64,000 nt of DNA from Opeltia flavorubescens (Eukaryota; Ascomycota; Lecanoromycetes; Teloschistales; Teloschistaceae), in assembly GCA_000442125.1 (NCBI GenBank), contig AUPK01000175.1:186001-250000 (forward strand), in the 5' to 3' direction. Both the position numbers and the translations under genes were made by a program. Position 1 is the stretch's first letter; each line of letters opens with the position of its first letter. Shown in pieces: positions 33,834-46,269 of the stretch. The notes below the pieces were generated by a model. It worked only from the letters and a program-made list of their open reading frames with translations, searched no databases and was not told the origin of the DNA.

Positions 33834-36299
33834 ATGTCGGATGAAAATGGGCGATCATTATCAACGGAAAGCTGTTACTTGCATGGTATCTTTCAACATC
33901 TGATATTTCAAAATCTTAGAGCTCCCTCTGAGAGGCCAGAGGATTTGTTACAGCATGAAGTCAACAAGCTTCACATTCAATCACAACTCGATACTTCCGT
34001 GCCGGCATGGTTTCTCGAGAATTGTGTCAAGACCGTCAAGGATCTAAATGAGTATAATGTACCCTTGCTTATTCGTGAAAATCGGCAACCAGCCAACCTT
34101 GAACAAGAATCCGGTGAGCCAGACACAACAGCATATGAGATTGATCCAGCAGTGTACGAGCCACTACGACAATTGCTCGGTCCCCAAATACCTGGTACGA
34201 CGGATGAGAACGGGCAGAGACCAGAATATATCCGATCTTTCTTGGCCAGTATTCCATCTCTGCATGCCACACGAAAACCAGGCAGACGGTGGATCCTATT
34301 TTCTCACCTCAGTGGTGCAATATTTCGCTAAAGCTGCTGGAGCTAATCTTGTAACGCTTGGTATCGATGATATGATTGATTTAGCAGTCCATTTTGGCCT
34401 CTCGAGGGATTCGCAGGCAGACTTGGGCAATAGCAGAGTACAGGCTACGAGAGAGCATGATGATATGTACATCAACAAAAACCATACCAGGCCACGTGAC
34501 AACGGTCCATGTATCGAAGAGGCAGAGGTAAGTGTCTCATCAATGAAACTATTATCTACTCTAATTGTGGACAGTTCTCTCAGCCAATGGTCTTCGCGTT
34601 GATTGAACTACTGCAATCATCACCAGGCATCAATTCAGAGGGATATCAGGTTGAGATAATTCCACACGACAAGTCTCCACTTATCATACATATAGCCCAA
34701 GTCACGAGTATCCTCAATGTCTTTGGTTATATTTTTGTTCAAGAGCTACAGAAAGCTCTCCTCAGCATCACTCCTAACAGCCTCATCATTTCAACCTCGG
34801 CAGGCGACAAATCTCCCGACAATTCTGATACGCATGCGCTGGAGCAAGTCTATCTTGGAAAAAACAGGCCGCAGGTTCACAGGCACCATAGGCAGCGCTC
34901 GCTGTCGCGGAACAGCCTCCTTGACCAAAGAAATGTGGATACCAACTTGGATTTGATCTGTATAATCCCAAATAGTAACCGCACGCAACGGCGCTTGTTC
35001 AACAAGCATCGAGAAATCGGGGAATCCTATAAGCATCACAACATTAGATTGCTACAGAGGCTGTTGAGACAATCATTTGCAGAGTTGACTGGCTCATCGC
35101 TTGTCCAACCATACACTGACTGGGCTTTTCTGGAAGGAACACCAGCCAATGAAAGGCTTGCAAAGAAGGCACTTGATGAGGCCGGGCTTAATGAAATTCT
35201 CTGCAGTCTTCGATGCGGACTGAGCAAGGAAGACTCAAGGAATCGAGATACGGTAGAAGAACAAACGGCGGAAGCGAAAATAAAAGCGGGTATCCTAAAC
35301 TTTGGGCGCAGAAAGAAAGCGGTCGATGATTGGTACGACAAAACCAAAGACGAATCCCGTTGGTCAGATTTCCCACCCCACGTCCAAAATACGATCAGGA
35401 AAATCGAAAATGATGATTCTCTCGAGTGGGAACGGCGATTCTTAGAACTCCTGATCAATCCCAATGACGTGGAAGAAGGGTGGTCCGACATTGCATTGGA
35501 ACCTGATATCAAAGACTCCATACAAAAAACCATCGACCAGCCAACCCAAACCGATAAACGCTCTTACGGAATACTGAAGCGCGGTCGCATCGGTGGTGCT
35601 CTCTTATATGGTCCTCCCGGCACGGGAAAGACACATCTAGCTCGTGTCCTAGCGCGAGAGTCAAAGACCATCACTATTTGTGTCTCCGCGGCACAGATTG
35701 AGGACAAATATGTTGGCGAAGCTGAAAAGGCAATCCAGGGACTCTTCAATCTTGCACACATGCTCTCGCCCTGTACGATCTTTCTCGATGAGGCAGATGC
35801 CTTGCTCCGCTCCCGCAGCTCTGATGATAGGAGCTGGGAGAGAAGTCGTGTTAATCAACTGTTACATGAGATGGACGGTTTCAAGAAGTCGGAGTCCTCG
35901 CCGTTTGTCATCCTTGCGACGAATCTCCCAAATGATTTGGATCCGGCGGTACTGCGTCGTGTACCGGCTCGTATTCATATTGGACTTCCATCTTTTGAGC
36001 TACGGAAGGATATATTTCAGATTTCGCTTAAAGAGGAGATTTTGCATACGGACGTTGATCTAGACCATCTGGCAAGAAGGTCGGAGGGGTATTCTGGCTC
36101 GGATATTCAGACGGTTTGTGTTCAGGCTGCTTTGCTCTGCGATACTTTTGTTGGCGAGGATGAGAAGAGGTGTTTGAGGAATGTGCATTTTGAGAAGGCG
36201 ATGAGGAGATGCGCGCCTACTGTGTCGCGGGGTGCGCTGGATAGGATTGAGGGGTTTTCTAGGGAGTATGATCCTGCTGCACTCGAACGTGGGGTTTGA
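33834..36299 (+). CDS. Msp1/ATAD1-like AAA ATPase
   Basis: Exons 33834-34194, 34250-34527 and 34575-36299 join in phase to 787 residues. The splices restore HENQADGGSYFLTS, GIDDMIDLAVHF and EAE-FSQPMVFALIELL, all typical of this fungal subfamily. The AAA domain occupies about residues 490-780: GPPGTGKTHLA (Walker A, residue about 559), CTIFLDEADALL (Walker B, about 614), ILATNLPNDLDPAVLRR (sensor 1 and arginine finger) and RIHIGLP, the meiotic-clade signature seen in Msp1/ATAD1. The long N-terminal region lacks a clear membrane helix, unlike yeast Msp1. The close relatives known from filamentous fungi are predicted mitochondrial or peroxisomal quality-control ATPases that extract proteins. 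The first intron has a moderate donor (GTACGA). Confidence 0.85.
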
Positions 36300-36487
36300 T
36301 TTATGTTGTGTGGCATTCTCCGAAAGGGATAAGTACTGGTAGCATGGAATGAGTTGGATAACGTCCAAGCTTTCGTGTTCTACATATAGAGAAACGGCTA
36401 GGCCGGGGAATAATGCTGGAAACTTAAGTCCCTATATGTTCTATGCAAAATAGTTTGGGCCTGAATAGGTTTAACATTTTTTGAGCC

Positions 36488-36897
36488 ATGGCCTGCTGGA
36501 GCTTGTTCGACGGATTATCTGGACTCCTACTCAAATCTCTACGCAAAACCCTATACATCTACCTTAATCATTCCCCTTCTCCCCAATCGTCCAAAAGCCC
36601 CCCGATCCCCAAACCTATTCCCGCACCCCTCCCACCCCTCCCGACCTCAATCATCCCCACCGTCGCTAACCCCCCTTCCTACTTCCACCCCCAACCCCAC
36701 CTTCATTCTGCGATATCAATAACCCAACACTACTCGATCTCCTCGACGACCTCAACCTCGTCCACGTAGAAGCCATCTTCGCACACACGTGCAGGAAGAT
36801 GGGTCGCTGCAATGGTAAACAGGCGCAGAGGAGCGCTACGGCTGCTTCGGCGGTGCTCCAGCACGAGAAAGCGAGGCCACCGCCATCTATTTTAGAT
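36488..36897 (+). other. Possible small gene or fragment
   Basis: An ATG frame (36488-36769) begins MACWSLFDGLSGLLLKSLRK and is Pro-rich. A different frame from about 36709 reads well to a stop near 36897 (LLDLLDDLNLVHVEAIF, HTCRKMGRCNG). I could not find a phase-correct intron joining them. It could be a small broken gene or chance. Confidence 0.25.
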
Positions 36898-36911
36898 TAG
36901 AGTTTATAAGA

Positions 36912-38013
36912 CTATAGTTGGAAAAAAGGAGGGGGGGGGGGGTTTGTCATACTCTCGAAAGCGTTCGGATCAATCAGCACAGCCGCTCGGGCAAGACTGA
37001 TCGCTACTCCACTAGCACAATATTCTCTCAATTGAATTTACAAGGTGCGGACAACCAGTCTGGATAATTTATGAAGGGCCACTTACAGTAACCCCAGCCC
37101 AAACAGGGCGAAAACCATCAACCTACGTCCCGGCGGCATTTGTAATCTCCAAATCGGGCGCGTCGGCAGCGCTAGGATACAAAGATCCACCGCCGCGTTC
37201 AGGAACCCCATGATCATCAACTCCACATTCGATGCATGGCATTTCCGTGGGTCCAGCCAGAGCGCGCTGACGGAGTGCGGACTGCATTGACGTAGGATTT
37301 CCACTGTGGTGGCGAGGAAGTAGGCTAGGACGATAGCAACGCAGGTATACCATAGAAATCTGAAGGTGGGGCTGGAGAGGGAGAAGATGCGGCGGTAGAG
37401 CAGGAGGACGGAGCAGCGGGCGGTGGTGATGAGGAAGCCGTAGGTCAAGCCGTTAGCGAGGGAGAGCTGTAGGGGTTCAACATCTACGGTTTCTTGGGCG
37501 AGAATGAGAAATGATGGCTTACATGACCGATGGCTCGAAGAACGGATGGGCTGGGGAAACCGTCGTTCTGCATGCGGAAAATGTAGTGGGCGACTGTGAT
37601 GGTGAATGGTCAGCGGATCTGAAATGCTATCTTGTAATAGCGAGGGGCGACCTACAGAGGAAATTCTCAATTGACACGATTGTGAGTAGGAACTAGCCTT
37701 TGGTCAACGCAGTACGGATGCGTCTATTTCAAGAGATTGTCCTCACCAAAGCCAATAGAGAAGCATAATCATCTGCCTGTAAAGGAGCCTTCGCCCATCG
37801 TCGAACGACCAAACGGCCGATCACTGCTGCGGTACAAAGGACCAGGAGCATGCATGTAATACCAATGAGGGCCTCGCTCGTCGAGACGAAGTACTGCGAC
37901 TCGTGCCCAGTGAGCTGAGAAGGGAGTTGAGAGGCAGTCGGTGCTTGCGAGGGAACGGCTGGGACGCTTGCCATCAATGATGAACGAGCTGCGAGCGTTG
38001 GTAATTGAACCAT
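36912..38013 (-). CDS. Fungal rhodopsin-domain (PTH11-like region) membrane protein, C-terminally short
   Basis: The first exon is 38013-37747 with membrane segment ALIGITCMLLVLCTAAVIGRL and ADDYASLLAL. Exons 37593-37523, 37466-37087 and 37011-36912 follow, and a short exon in 37601-37740 is needed to keep phase. The core LLLYRRIF after LANGLTYGFLITTARCSV is the signature of the fungal rhodopsin-domain family (integral membrane proteins related to the PTH11 GPCR region). At least five hydrophobic segments are visible. The last exon reads GVAISLARAAVLIDPNAFESMT, then enters a 12-base homopolymer and stops after NPPPPPFFQL. The final helix and cytosolic tail usual in the family are missing. Either the gene is truncated or the homopolymer length is wrong in the assembly. 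Confidence 0.65.
36931..36942. repeat. Poly-G homopolymer (12 bases)
   Basis: Twelve consecutive G on the plus strand, at the point where the rhodopsin-domain frame loses family similarity. Confidence 0.9.
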
Positions 38014-38680
38014 CCCGTAAGATCTACGAATCGATTATTTGAAAATGTATACAGATTCGGGCCCAGAATGGAGAATCAGGAGATTCCATTGCTGGTTTTG
38101 TATTAGAGCGGAAATCATATCACCACCCTAACAATCGATAGAAGAAAATGTGCAGTCTTTAGCTATTTGAAAGTGACAGGATTATACAGAGGAGGGTGGT
38201 CAGATACAAGATTGCAATGAGAATCAAGCCTACAATTAGCCTGGTAGCGGGATAGTTTTGGTGGAGGTCGTGGGTGGCTGACAGGGGGGATGCACTCGAT
38301 AATTTGTCCCAGAGCGGTAAACAGCTCGTCTTACATGCATATATGCATAAAGAGGATCGGACCGCATGTCCCCGCGCGCGGCCCCTGGACCGCCACGTAA
38401 AAATTGGTGGATATTGCCAGCAGCCTTGCATTGCGCTTGCTCGTTTAATGGCAATAAATTCTTTAACAATGTATGTAATGCGCTGTACTTCATGAACATA
38501 GTTTTGGTGTATCTATACGGGGAGCTTTGAATGTTGAGTCCCACATATTTGATTTTTGAACGTTCTAGTACTCCCATAAGTGGTACATCGAGGAATATCG
38601 CAGATAACAGGTAGTAATCGCGCTAAACATGCATAGGTAGTTGGATGGCGGAAGTAAGATCGCTGTTGAATTTACTTCTC
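38014..38680. other. Intergenic region
   Basis: It lies between two minus-strand genes. No coding frame is supported, and the stretch has only short frames on both strands. Confidence 0.4.
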
Positions 38681-40440
38681 TCAAGTGGGTAGCTCCACTC
38701 TTTTCACTTCTTGTAATCCCAGTCCCTGCGCCCATGAAGTCGAACCTTCAATTTCATGTCCACAGGGATCCTTCCCGCCAACTTCATACCGTACAAATGC
38801 TCTACCATCAAGCTCCGGATCACCGACTGCTTCGCCATCGATCTCTAATATTTCTCCTGGATTACTGGAGATCGATGGGTCATTCTGGCCGTCGCTATTC
38901 GTGGAGTCTGGAGGGTTGTCCCCACCTTCACTGCTCTCTCTTTTCCGTTTAATCCACCTTTGGCGCAGGAAGAAGTGGTAACAGATAAATGCCAATACAG
39001 CAACGAGGAATACACTGCTAAGGACTATACCTGCGATAGCGCCCGAGCTGAGATGCCTGATGGAGTGCCTTTGGAGATTCGGTGGTAGGATCGGTACGAT
39101 GTTCTGCTGGGCGCCTTCAATCCACGAACATTGAGAGACTGAGAAATTTCGTCGCTCGTAGTCGGCGATAACGTATGCCTCTTGTAAAAACGTCCTTCCG
39201 AGAGTGTACTGGCTTTCGTTGGCGGCACGCATTAGTGGGAAATATCTTGACGTGTTTTTCACCAGTGGGTAGTCGGCAATCAGATTGAAAGATTGATAAG
39301 GTAGAGTAATGTCAACTTTCGCTTGAGATTTGGAGGTTGCGTTACTGATGGTGAACGTGATGTTAGGATTTTGAGATTGCAGCTGATCATGCAGCGTATC
39401 ATTCACAAGGTAGGCTTGGACGTTTTCGTTCCATGATATACCGAATGCTCTCTCGAATCTCTCACATGATTCAAGTGGCAGGTAGATGTACGGTATGGTG
39501 GAGTCAATGAATGCTGAGATACCTTCTGCTAGTAGGTCTGTACGACCATTTTTTTCTACCGATGTTGTAAAGATTGCATCGACGTTAACAGTCAGGTCTC
39601 GAATATCCTGGATTCAGTGTACGTTTCAGCTAAGTGATCATACAACCAGTTGAGATTTCGCTGAGATTATATCCACCTCAGCGTCATGCAGCAAGTCTTC
39701 ACATTCTTACCTGCTCGTTGAAGGGAATGCTCAGACTGTTGGGTATGAACTTTGAAGTATCGAAGCCTCCAAGCGTTAGGCTTCCAAGGACCTTGTTTAA
39801 CCGATATTGACTGCCCGCAGTATAAGCCCAGGATAGTGACGGTATCAATGACTGATCTTTCAGGGTTGAGAGATAGCTGGAAACAGGGTTGGTGAAGTTG
39901 GTGAAATTTGTTGGCCGTGGGTTCAGACCTATCAAGCTATGAGCTGCTATGTTCATCCATCACGTTTACTGTCACTAACGGACCAGATACCCCTAGGTAA
40001 AACTCCTGTGTAGCGATACCAGCGACGATTTGATGATCGAGAGATGGACCACCACTTCCTTGCCATCCCAAAGAAACCGTATCATACCCATACATTCCAT
40101 TGCCAGAATACCCAAGATTTTTCTCGAGGTCAAGCCTGTATGTGTCCGTACCATTAGGAGACAATATGTTTGGTCTCCACGAAGATGACTTATCTGCATC
40201 GAACAATCCTCCCCTGGTATGTGCACATTCGCTTGGATCTGATGTGACACAGCCTTGAGGGGCTATAGCTAAGGTCTGACCGCTGGCTGTGGAGACAAGA
40301 ACATTCACGTCCTGGGCAGGAGATCCGATTCTTACTGTGAACGATGACCAGGGGCCATCATTACCTTCATAATTCTGGCTCGCGGGAATTACGATGGGGC
40401 TCGGCACGACGGAGGGGTCAGATGTAGAGGAAGTGACCAT
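38681..40440 (-). CDS. Membrane-anchored A1 (pepsin-fold) protein lacking the first catalytic Asp
   Basis: Exons run from about 40440 to 39984, 39928-39711 and 39607-38681. The splice at 39929-39983 makes FYLGVSGLNPRPTNFT, the family pattern. The pepsin fold is recognisable (WSSFTVRIGSPAQDVNVL; LGGFDTSKFIPN; YTLGRTFLQEAYVIADYER). However, the first active-site triad reads VLVSTASGQT instead of DTG, and the second reads AFIDSTIPYIYLP. The first catalytic Asp is therefore absent and proteolysis is unlikely. A single membrane helix (IAGIVLSSVFLVAVLAFICYHFF) near the C-terminus is followed by a basic, acidic, Pro-rich cytosolic tail. It is likely a surface receptor or binding protein; such pseudo-proteases are common in Pezizomycotina. 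The true start lies upstream (the frame is open to 40533), and a signal peptide exon was not resolved. Confidence 0.78.
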
Positions 40441-41295
40441 CGTGCCGGGGAAGTCGCAGTCCTGAGAGCGAGCGACAGAGGAGAAACTCCAGCTGAAGGG
40501 GCTTTTTGACAAAATGAGAGGTCCAACGAGCACTGATTGTTACCTGTCCGCAACGATGAGGCTCAAGTGATTATGGCATCTAATATGAGACAGGCTACCT
40601 GGGGCGCGCGAGAGACACAGCATATCCAGAAGCTGCCTGAATGCAGGATCTATAAAAACCCACGGGACAGCCATTGATAAGGATCAGAGATGGTTGATCG
40701 ATGCAGGTAAGCTACCTTTGTACAACAGGGAAGACCTTGGGAAAGCGGGGTCACTCTTGTGATCGGAGCTGAAGGATGCGAAAATAAATGCGAGTTGCTG
40801 GTTCTAACCCAAATATCGTTCCAGGTACAGGGCTCTTAATGTTCATTTTTGTTCTCGCCGATTACTGCTAACCTCCATATCATCGTCTTGCAGATATTAC
40901 ATTCAACCATCAAGACGTCACACCGGACGCAACAGCAAACTGACTGGCCCCAATTAACGTAGGTCACTTTGATGCAGTATCTGACATGCAGATCGGTGTT
41001 GCCTGCCCGAGATATAATGGCTGAGCATACGTGGTTACCCGCTGTGGTCCAGATAACTTTGTCTTATTGGCTAACAGTATGTGACTATAGGCTGTGCTAA
41101 GTACCACTAAATCCTCGTTGGTGACCACAGGTCTTCCTGAAGTAAGGTACCGTGCGCGAGAGGGTATGGATCATTCCCTGCCCATGCTGTGATTGTCTGT
41201 CCGTACACCGATTTATGTTTTCCGCTTCCCTTCTAAAACTGACCATTGATTTGGCATCTGACCTTCAACTCGTAAGAATCGTAAAACCTACTACA
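40441..41295. other. Divergent intergenic region
   Basis: Between the pseudo-protease and the repeat wall-protein starts. It probably contains the unresolved first exon of the minus-strand gene in 40441-40690. No other feature is seen. Confidence 0.4.
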
Positions 41296-44295
41296 ATGAT
41301 GCTAATAGCTACGTTCGCCCTTTTTTCTACCTGTTCTTCTTTGGTAGCAGCTACTGCCTACCCGACTCCAAGTATGTTTCTATTTGTCAACCCACGTCTT
41401 TTGGCTGAAGATCTACAGCTCGGGCTCAAAATTTCACTAAGACAGCATCCAATAAAACTGTTTCCACTACTCTTCCTGCCATGAATGCACCATGTTGCTT
41501 TGTTGTTCAAGACACGGTCTCTGTAGCATATTGGCGAAGTAGATATTCAGGACCAGTCTCGCGCGCAAGTTGACCAATATCAGATTACTCCACGACCACA
41601 TGGTATGGCTGGCGAAGTGTTATATCTGCTGTAAAAGCCGTCACCAGCTACGCGGATACTATGGTCACACGTTACGAAAATACAACGATGATAGTGAACG
41701 CAACTTTTGTCACATCCTTTGATATCGCCAGCAATCAGCTTCCCGCCACGGTTTTGGATCATCAAGAAGTACAGTTCGCAAAGCTAGAAGGAAGTAGAAC
41801 TGTGACTGCTGGTGTGACTGTGTATTTACCCCAGTGAAACAAAGGTTGGTTCCTCCGCTGATTTGCTACGCTTTAGTCAATCACCTCAAGCATTTTACAT
41901 ATTCTCCACGGTCAAAATTATCACCGCTCTTCCGGTGACAGATGAGGCTGGAGGAGTCAATTGCGCGACGACTTCGACGGACCGACTATGTTGCTGGGAG
42001 CTGTCGCAAAGTCCCACAGGAGATCCTTATGCATGTCCGGCAGGCAATGATTCTACTAAGAGTTTTATAGTTTCTGCCACTCGAACCTTTGATGGTATCA
42101 ATACCCATGCAGAAGACTACTTTGACTTACGACCTGGTGGCACAGTTTTCATGAGTGAGACGTCTTCATCGGTCCTCCCTATTACCTCGTCTCCTGCCGA
42201 ACCCGAGACATCTTACAATTACTCAATCATTTCATTTCCAACCCCCTTCATTTACCTCCCAAGTCGCGGTGCCACACCAATAGGACATTTTGGCGGCTAC
42301 GGTATTGGCCTTATCGGAGCCCCTGAGCCTAGCAGCGGCATTGCCCAGATCTCAAAGCGCCAAGACCTTGCACCCACTGCGGGTGACGCCGCACCCCCGA
42401 GTCATTTCGAAGGAGAAGCCGAAGATTTCGGCTATGTTCCCCAGGCCCTGATCGATTGGATGCTACAAAGTCCAGACATAAGAAAGCAGTATCCTGGACT
42501 TGCCTCGTGCTTACCGGGTGGTCCGAGAATTCACGGCGAGGGATTTTGCAATGGAATTTTCAGCCCTTCGTACCAAGAGATTGTTCCAGCACTCATAGTC
42601 AGCTCAGAAATCACGATTCAAAGTGACGGGTGCTTCCATCCCGGCGCTTGTCCGACAGCTCAGAGCTCAAGCTCATTGGTAATGACAAAAAGTCTACAAA
42701 GTGCGACTCCGGGCCCAATGACAGTGGACCCGGTCCAATTTGGACCCACCTTGGAAGATACACCCTCGTTTGAAACAATGCTAGCAGCCAAAAGTACAAC
42801 GAATCCAGCGACGGTTTCATCGACTCGATCCGACCCTCTCTCAAACCCTCAATTCCAGTCAACCATGCCATTAGAGAGCACTTCTAGCAGGGTCGATTCT
42901 GTGGCTCCATGGCAACAATTACCTACGTATGGAACTTCAAAAACGCAGACCTCCTTGGCTGTTGAAGCCAAGGAGCCTAATCTATCTCCAGTTCAACCCC
43001 TACCAAATCCACAGCCCAACATTGCCTCTCTGATCCTGAATGGATTTGGGCCTAAATCTTCACCAATGATACAAGACTCTTCGCCTCGCATCATTGACGG
43101 CCAAATCTTGAGCCCAGGCGGACAGCCGCTCGTCATTTCGGGAACTACGTATTCGCTACCAACTTTGGCAACAGCTGTTCTTGTCAATGGTTATTCGATA
43201 ACATCTTCGACTTCGACAAGCAATGCCTTGGACTCGAGCGGGAACAATCCTGTTACAATCGGTGGTCAAGTGGTGAATCTAGGTGCATCCGCTATCACTG
43301 TGTCTGGAACTACATATTCTCTTCCTACCACTGGTACGAATATCATCGTCAACGGATCCCCATCTCCGATCGTTGATATCCCGAAAGCAAATACAGCCCG
43401 GCCATTTGTTATTGATGGTACAACCCTGGTACCTGGCGCATCTACAGTAGAGATATCGGGGACCACATATTCACTTCCTTCGTCAGGCACGATTTTGTTT
43501 GTAAATGGACTTGCATCTCCAATTTCGACGCCAGAGACGATGTCTGCGATAATTCAAGGTCCGGTAGTTATCAATGGAGTGACTATCACACCAGGTTCTT
43601 CGGCGACAATGGTTGCGGGCACAGCTTATTCTCAACCCATTGATGGCACTGCCATTTTCATCAACGGCTCTCCGTCGCCATCACCTAGGACCCAAGCTAG
43701 CATGACGAATGCAATTGCAGCAGAGCCCTTCATAACAGCTGGCCACACCATTACACCAGGAGCTCCTGCGATTGTCCTTTCTGGTACGACCCTGTCTTTA
43801 CCTTCCTCGGGTGGAAGTCTCATTATCAATGGNTCTCCCTCACCGTTAAGCATCCCTACTCCCTCGCCAGAAAACTCTGCCCTCATCATCGCTTCTCAGA
43901 CTATCTTCCCAGGATCTGCTATTACTGTTTCGGGCACGGTGATAAGTATTCCTGCAACCAATACGGCCCAGGTCGTCGTGAACGGGGAGATAGAATCTAT
44001 CATGCCCGTTAACGCAACGAGTGGGAGTGTTGGAAATGAAGCTGTATTTACTATCGGGGAGATTAGCGTTACGGGAGTTTGGGAGAGTGTATCGCCAAAA
44101 CCTTCTTTGGCGACGGCGGCTGCGGTCGAAGGAAAACCTAGTACGGTATCTAGTGGAGGTGTGAATGGCAATGGAACAGCTAGTGTTGGGGCAGCTTTCA
44201 AGAGTAGTACGCCAAAGCAATTGGAGATGGAATGGTGGGCGATGATGTGGATGTTGGGGCAGGGCTTTGTCCTTGCTCTGGCCTATGCTTTGTAA
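41296..44295 (+). CDS. Secreted repeat-rich cell-surface protein, probable GPI anchor
   Basis: Exons 41296-41371, 41419-41538, 41584-41821 and 41877-44295 join in phase to 950 residues. Residues 1-22 are a signal peptide (LIATFALFSTCSSLVAATA). Next come APCCFVVQDTVSVAYW and, across the last splice, TAGVTVQSPQAFYIFSTVKIITALPVTD, a conserved N-terminal module of fungal wall proteins. A dibasic KRQ site and a Ser/Thr/Pro-rich linker follow. Six repeats with the core ITVSGTTYSLP and VNGSPSP occupy about residues 545-850. The last 20 residues are hydrophobic (WMLGQGFVLALAYAL) after a small-residue stretch, as in GPI signals. Role: probably an adhesin-like or structural surface glycoprotein. One N base (43833) leaves one residue undetermined. 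Confidence 0.85.
43090..43995 (+). repeat. Six in-frame protein repeats of about 50 codons
   Basis: Units begin with a [D/G/N/A]G-x-x-[I/V]-x-PG pattern, continue S-G-T-x-Y-S-[L/Q]-P, and end with a [V/I]-N-G-x-x-S-P pattern. The first and last units are the most diverged, and units two to five are linked by short Ser/Thr/Pro spacers. Confidence 0.85.
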
Positions 44296-44723
44296 TGAGC
44301 TTTTATATCTCGTTGTCTGTGGTCAGGTGATGGTATACTCCAGTAATTTGTTACGGGAAACTTATAGAGGTGGAGTACAGGAAGAATACAAAGTTGCATG
44401 AGTAGAGGCAATCGTAGCGCCGACTGCTATGACTTTGACAATCGATCTAGGATAGACATTGATCCATCTTAAAGTGGAAGAATCGATAGTCATTGCCAGA
44501 GTATTGCGTTACTAGTCTTCTCAATTTTTAGAGAGTTTGCATCCAAAAATCCGGTCAAGCTTCACACAAGTTGTTTCTGGTGGAGATAATGGACCGGGGA
44601 GGTATTATTCTACATGATATACTTATTCAATTCTAGAGAACATTACTAGNGTTGACAGAAATATTCCAGATGACTTGAGACCGCTTTGATATCGAGCGAT
44701 GTACCCTTGCTTTCAGAAGATCC
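44296..44723. other. Convergent intergenic region
   Basis: 3' flanks of two convergent genes. One N base lies at 44650. No feature is supported. Confidence 0.4.
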
Positions 44724-46269
44724 TTATCGTATGACTCTTGACCACCAATTTCGTACCACAGCCACAACAGAAATACTAGAAGGTAAATGCATGAACAGAA
44801 AGACCAGGAAACACAAAGGGATCGAGACAGCAAAGTAGAGTCCGAAAAGTCTACCTCCGGGCGCGATGTGATCGTTCATACTGAAAAGGCCCGATACGAA
44901 AGTCAAGGGTATGAAACTCAGAGCCAAGTAGGTCAGGCGTGAGATGTTCACTGTCTCCGTCAATGACCTTCTACAGTCGATCGTCTGGACTAGGGAGGTA
45001 GCGGTAGCTACCAAAGCTTCCAGTCGGTGGCCATAGGTATCGATGTCTTGCGCTATATGCTGGTAATCTTCGAGCAACTCGGTGGCGTGGTCGGCATGGT
45101 CCGCAATCTTCGTACAATAATCCAGGTACTCGATAACATGCCGAATTTTATTCTTTGACGAGATGCGGCGGCGGGCCCATTGGTTGAGAGCATGGATATC
45201 TGCGCTCAGGACGTCGATCTGTTCGACGGCAGCAAGAGCTGTGTTCGAGGAGTATTCGTATTTTTTGACGCTGTGATACATCAGCTCAACGTACACGAGC
45301 CATTCGGCGGCGATCATCCTTAACGGATAGGATGATAATGATAGGAGACTTGGGCTTTGCTTGTCAAAGCCTGGGGCATTCTTGATTCCCCAAAGGGAAA
45401 TTAGAGATTCTAGCGGAGATGACTTTACGAGGCTAAAGTCTGGTGCGACCAATTCACGGAGTATTGGAGTCGCGATGAAATCTTGAAAGCCTCCTTTAAA
45501 GAGCCGTGTCTGGAGTTTGCATGATCTCATGAAGCCATCGATACTAGGTCTTGATTGGTAAGAGTTACTGATAGGAGGGTCGATAAGTATCAGTCCTGGT
45601 CGAATGTAAGAGGGAATTATCTGTGATGCATTGTTCGTAGATGAATGATTATTCACCAAGCCAAAGCCCATCTTTGCTCTGCGTTTTCAAGATTGAACAA
45701 CAATGCCGTGCAATGCCGATATCGACCCCCTTAAGTCGGGGTAAGATTGCAACCTTCCGTGGCACATTCATATCCCGCAACAACCCATCTTTATTCAGTA
45801 GATCTTCGAGTCGTAATTCGAGACAGCGGTGATAAGGCAGATTTAAAAAGTTTTGTGATCTCGCTGTAGACGGCAGCACTGATGCCCAAGGCCTCATGGC
45901 AGTGATATCCTCTTGGAAAGTGTCGATGTGAGACGCAAAAAACAATGGGTTGATCTTTAGCAAGCAGCCAAGGGTCTTGATAATTTCACTGGATAAATCC
46001 TCAACGATCAAAAGTCGGCCGCGTATGTTGCCTGTCCCCTCGGCCTTGTCATTGAGCAATGATATGAGATCAGTGAGAGCGAGGTTCCGGCGGCGTAAGG
46101 GCTTGTCTGTAGAGGAGAACTCCAGACAGGCGACGCGACAGGCATATTGGCTATTTTTGTGGGTTCGAAGAAATGTAACGAGATTTTGGAGGCATGTATT
46201 CCCTTGGGCTCGCGCGGCGACGGAGGATTCATATGAGCAGCCTTGTTCCAGGCCACTTGTGTTGTTCAT
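44724..46269 (-). CDS. CorA-like divalent cation transporter
   Basis: Exons 46269-45657 and 45595-44724 join in phase to 494 residues. The splice makes DGLWL-GLILIDPP, as in relatives. The N-terminal cytosolic part has RLLIVEDLSSEIIKTLGCLLKINPLFFASHIDTF. A long helix-rich region follows, then the two C-terminal membrane segments characteristic of CorA: LTYLALSFIPLTFVSGLF, ending in SMN (the family's GMN loop with Ser instead of Gly), and LYFAVSIPLCFLVFLFMHL. Family members carry Mg and similar ions across membranes as pentamers. The GMN loop is the selectivity filter, and the Gly-to-Ser form is frequent in this fungal branch, where transport is unproved. Confidence 0.85.
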
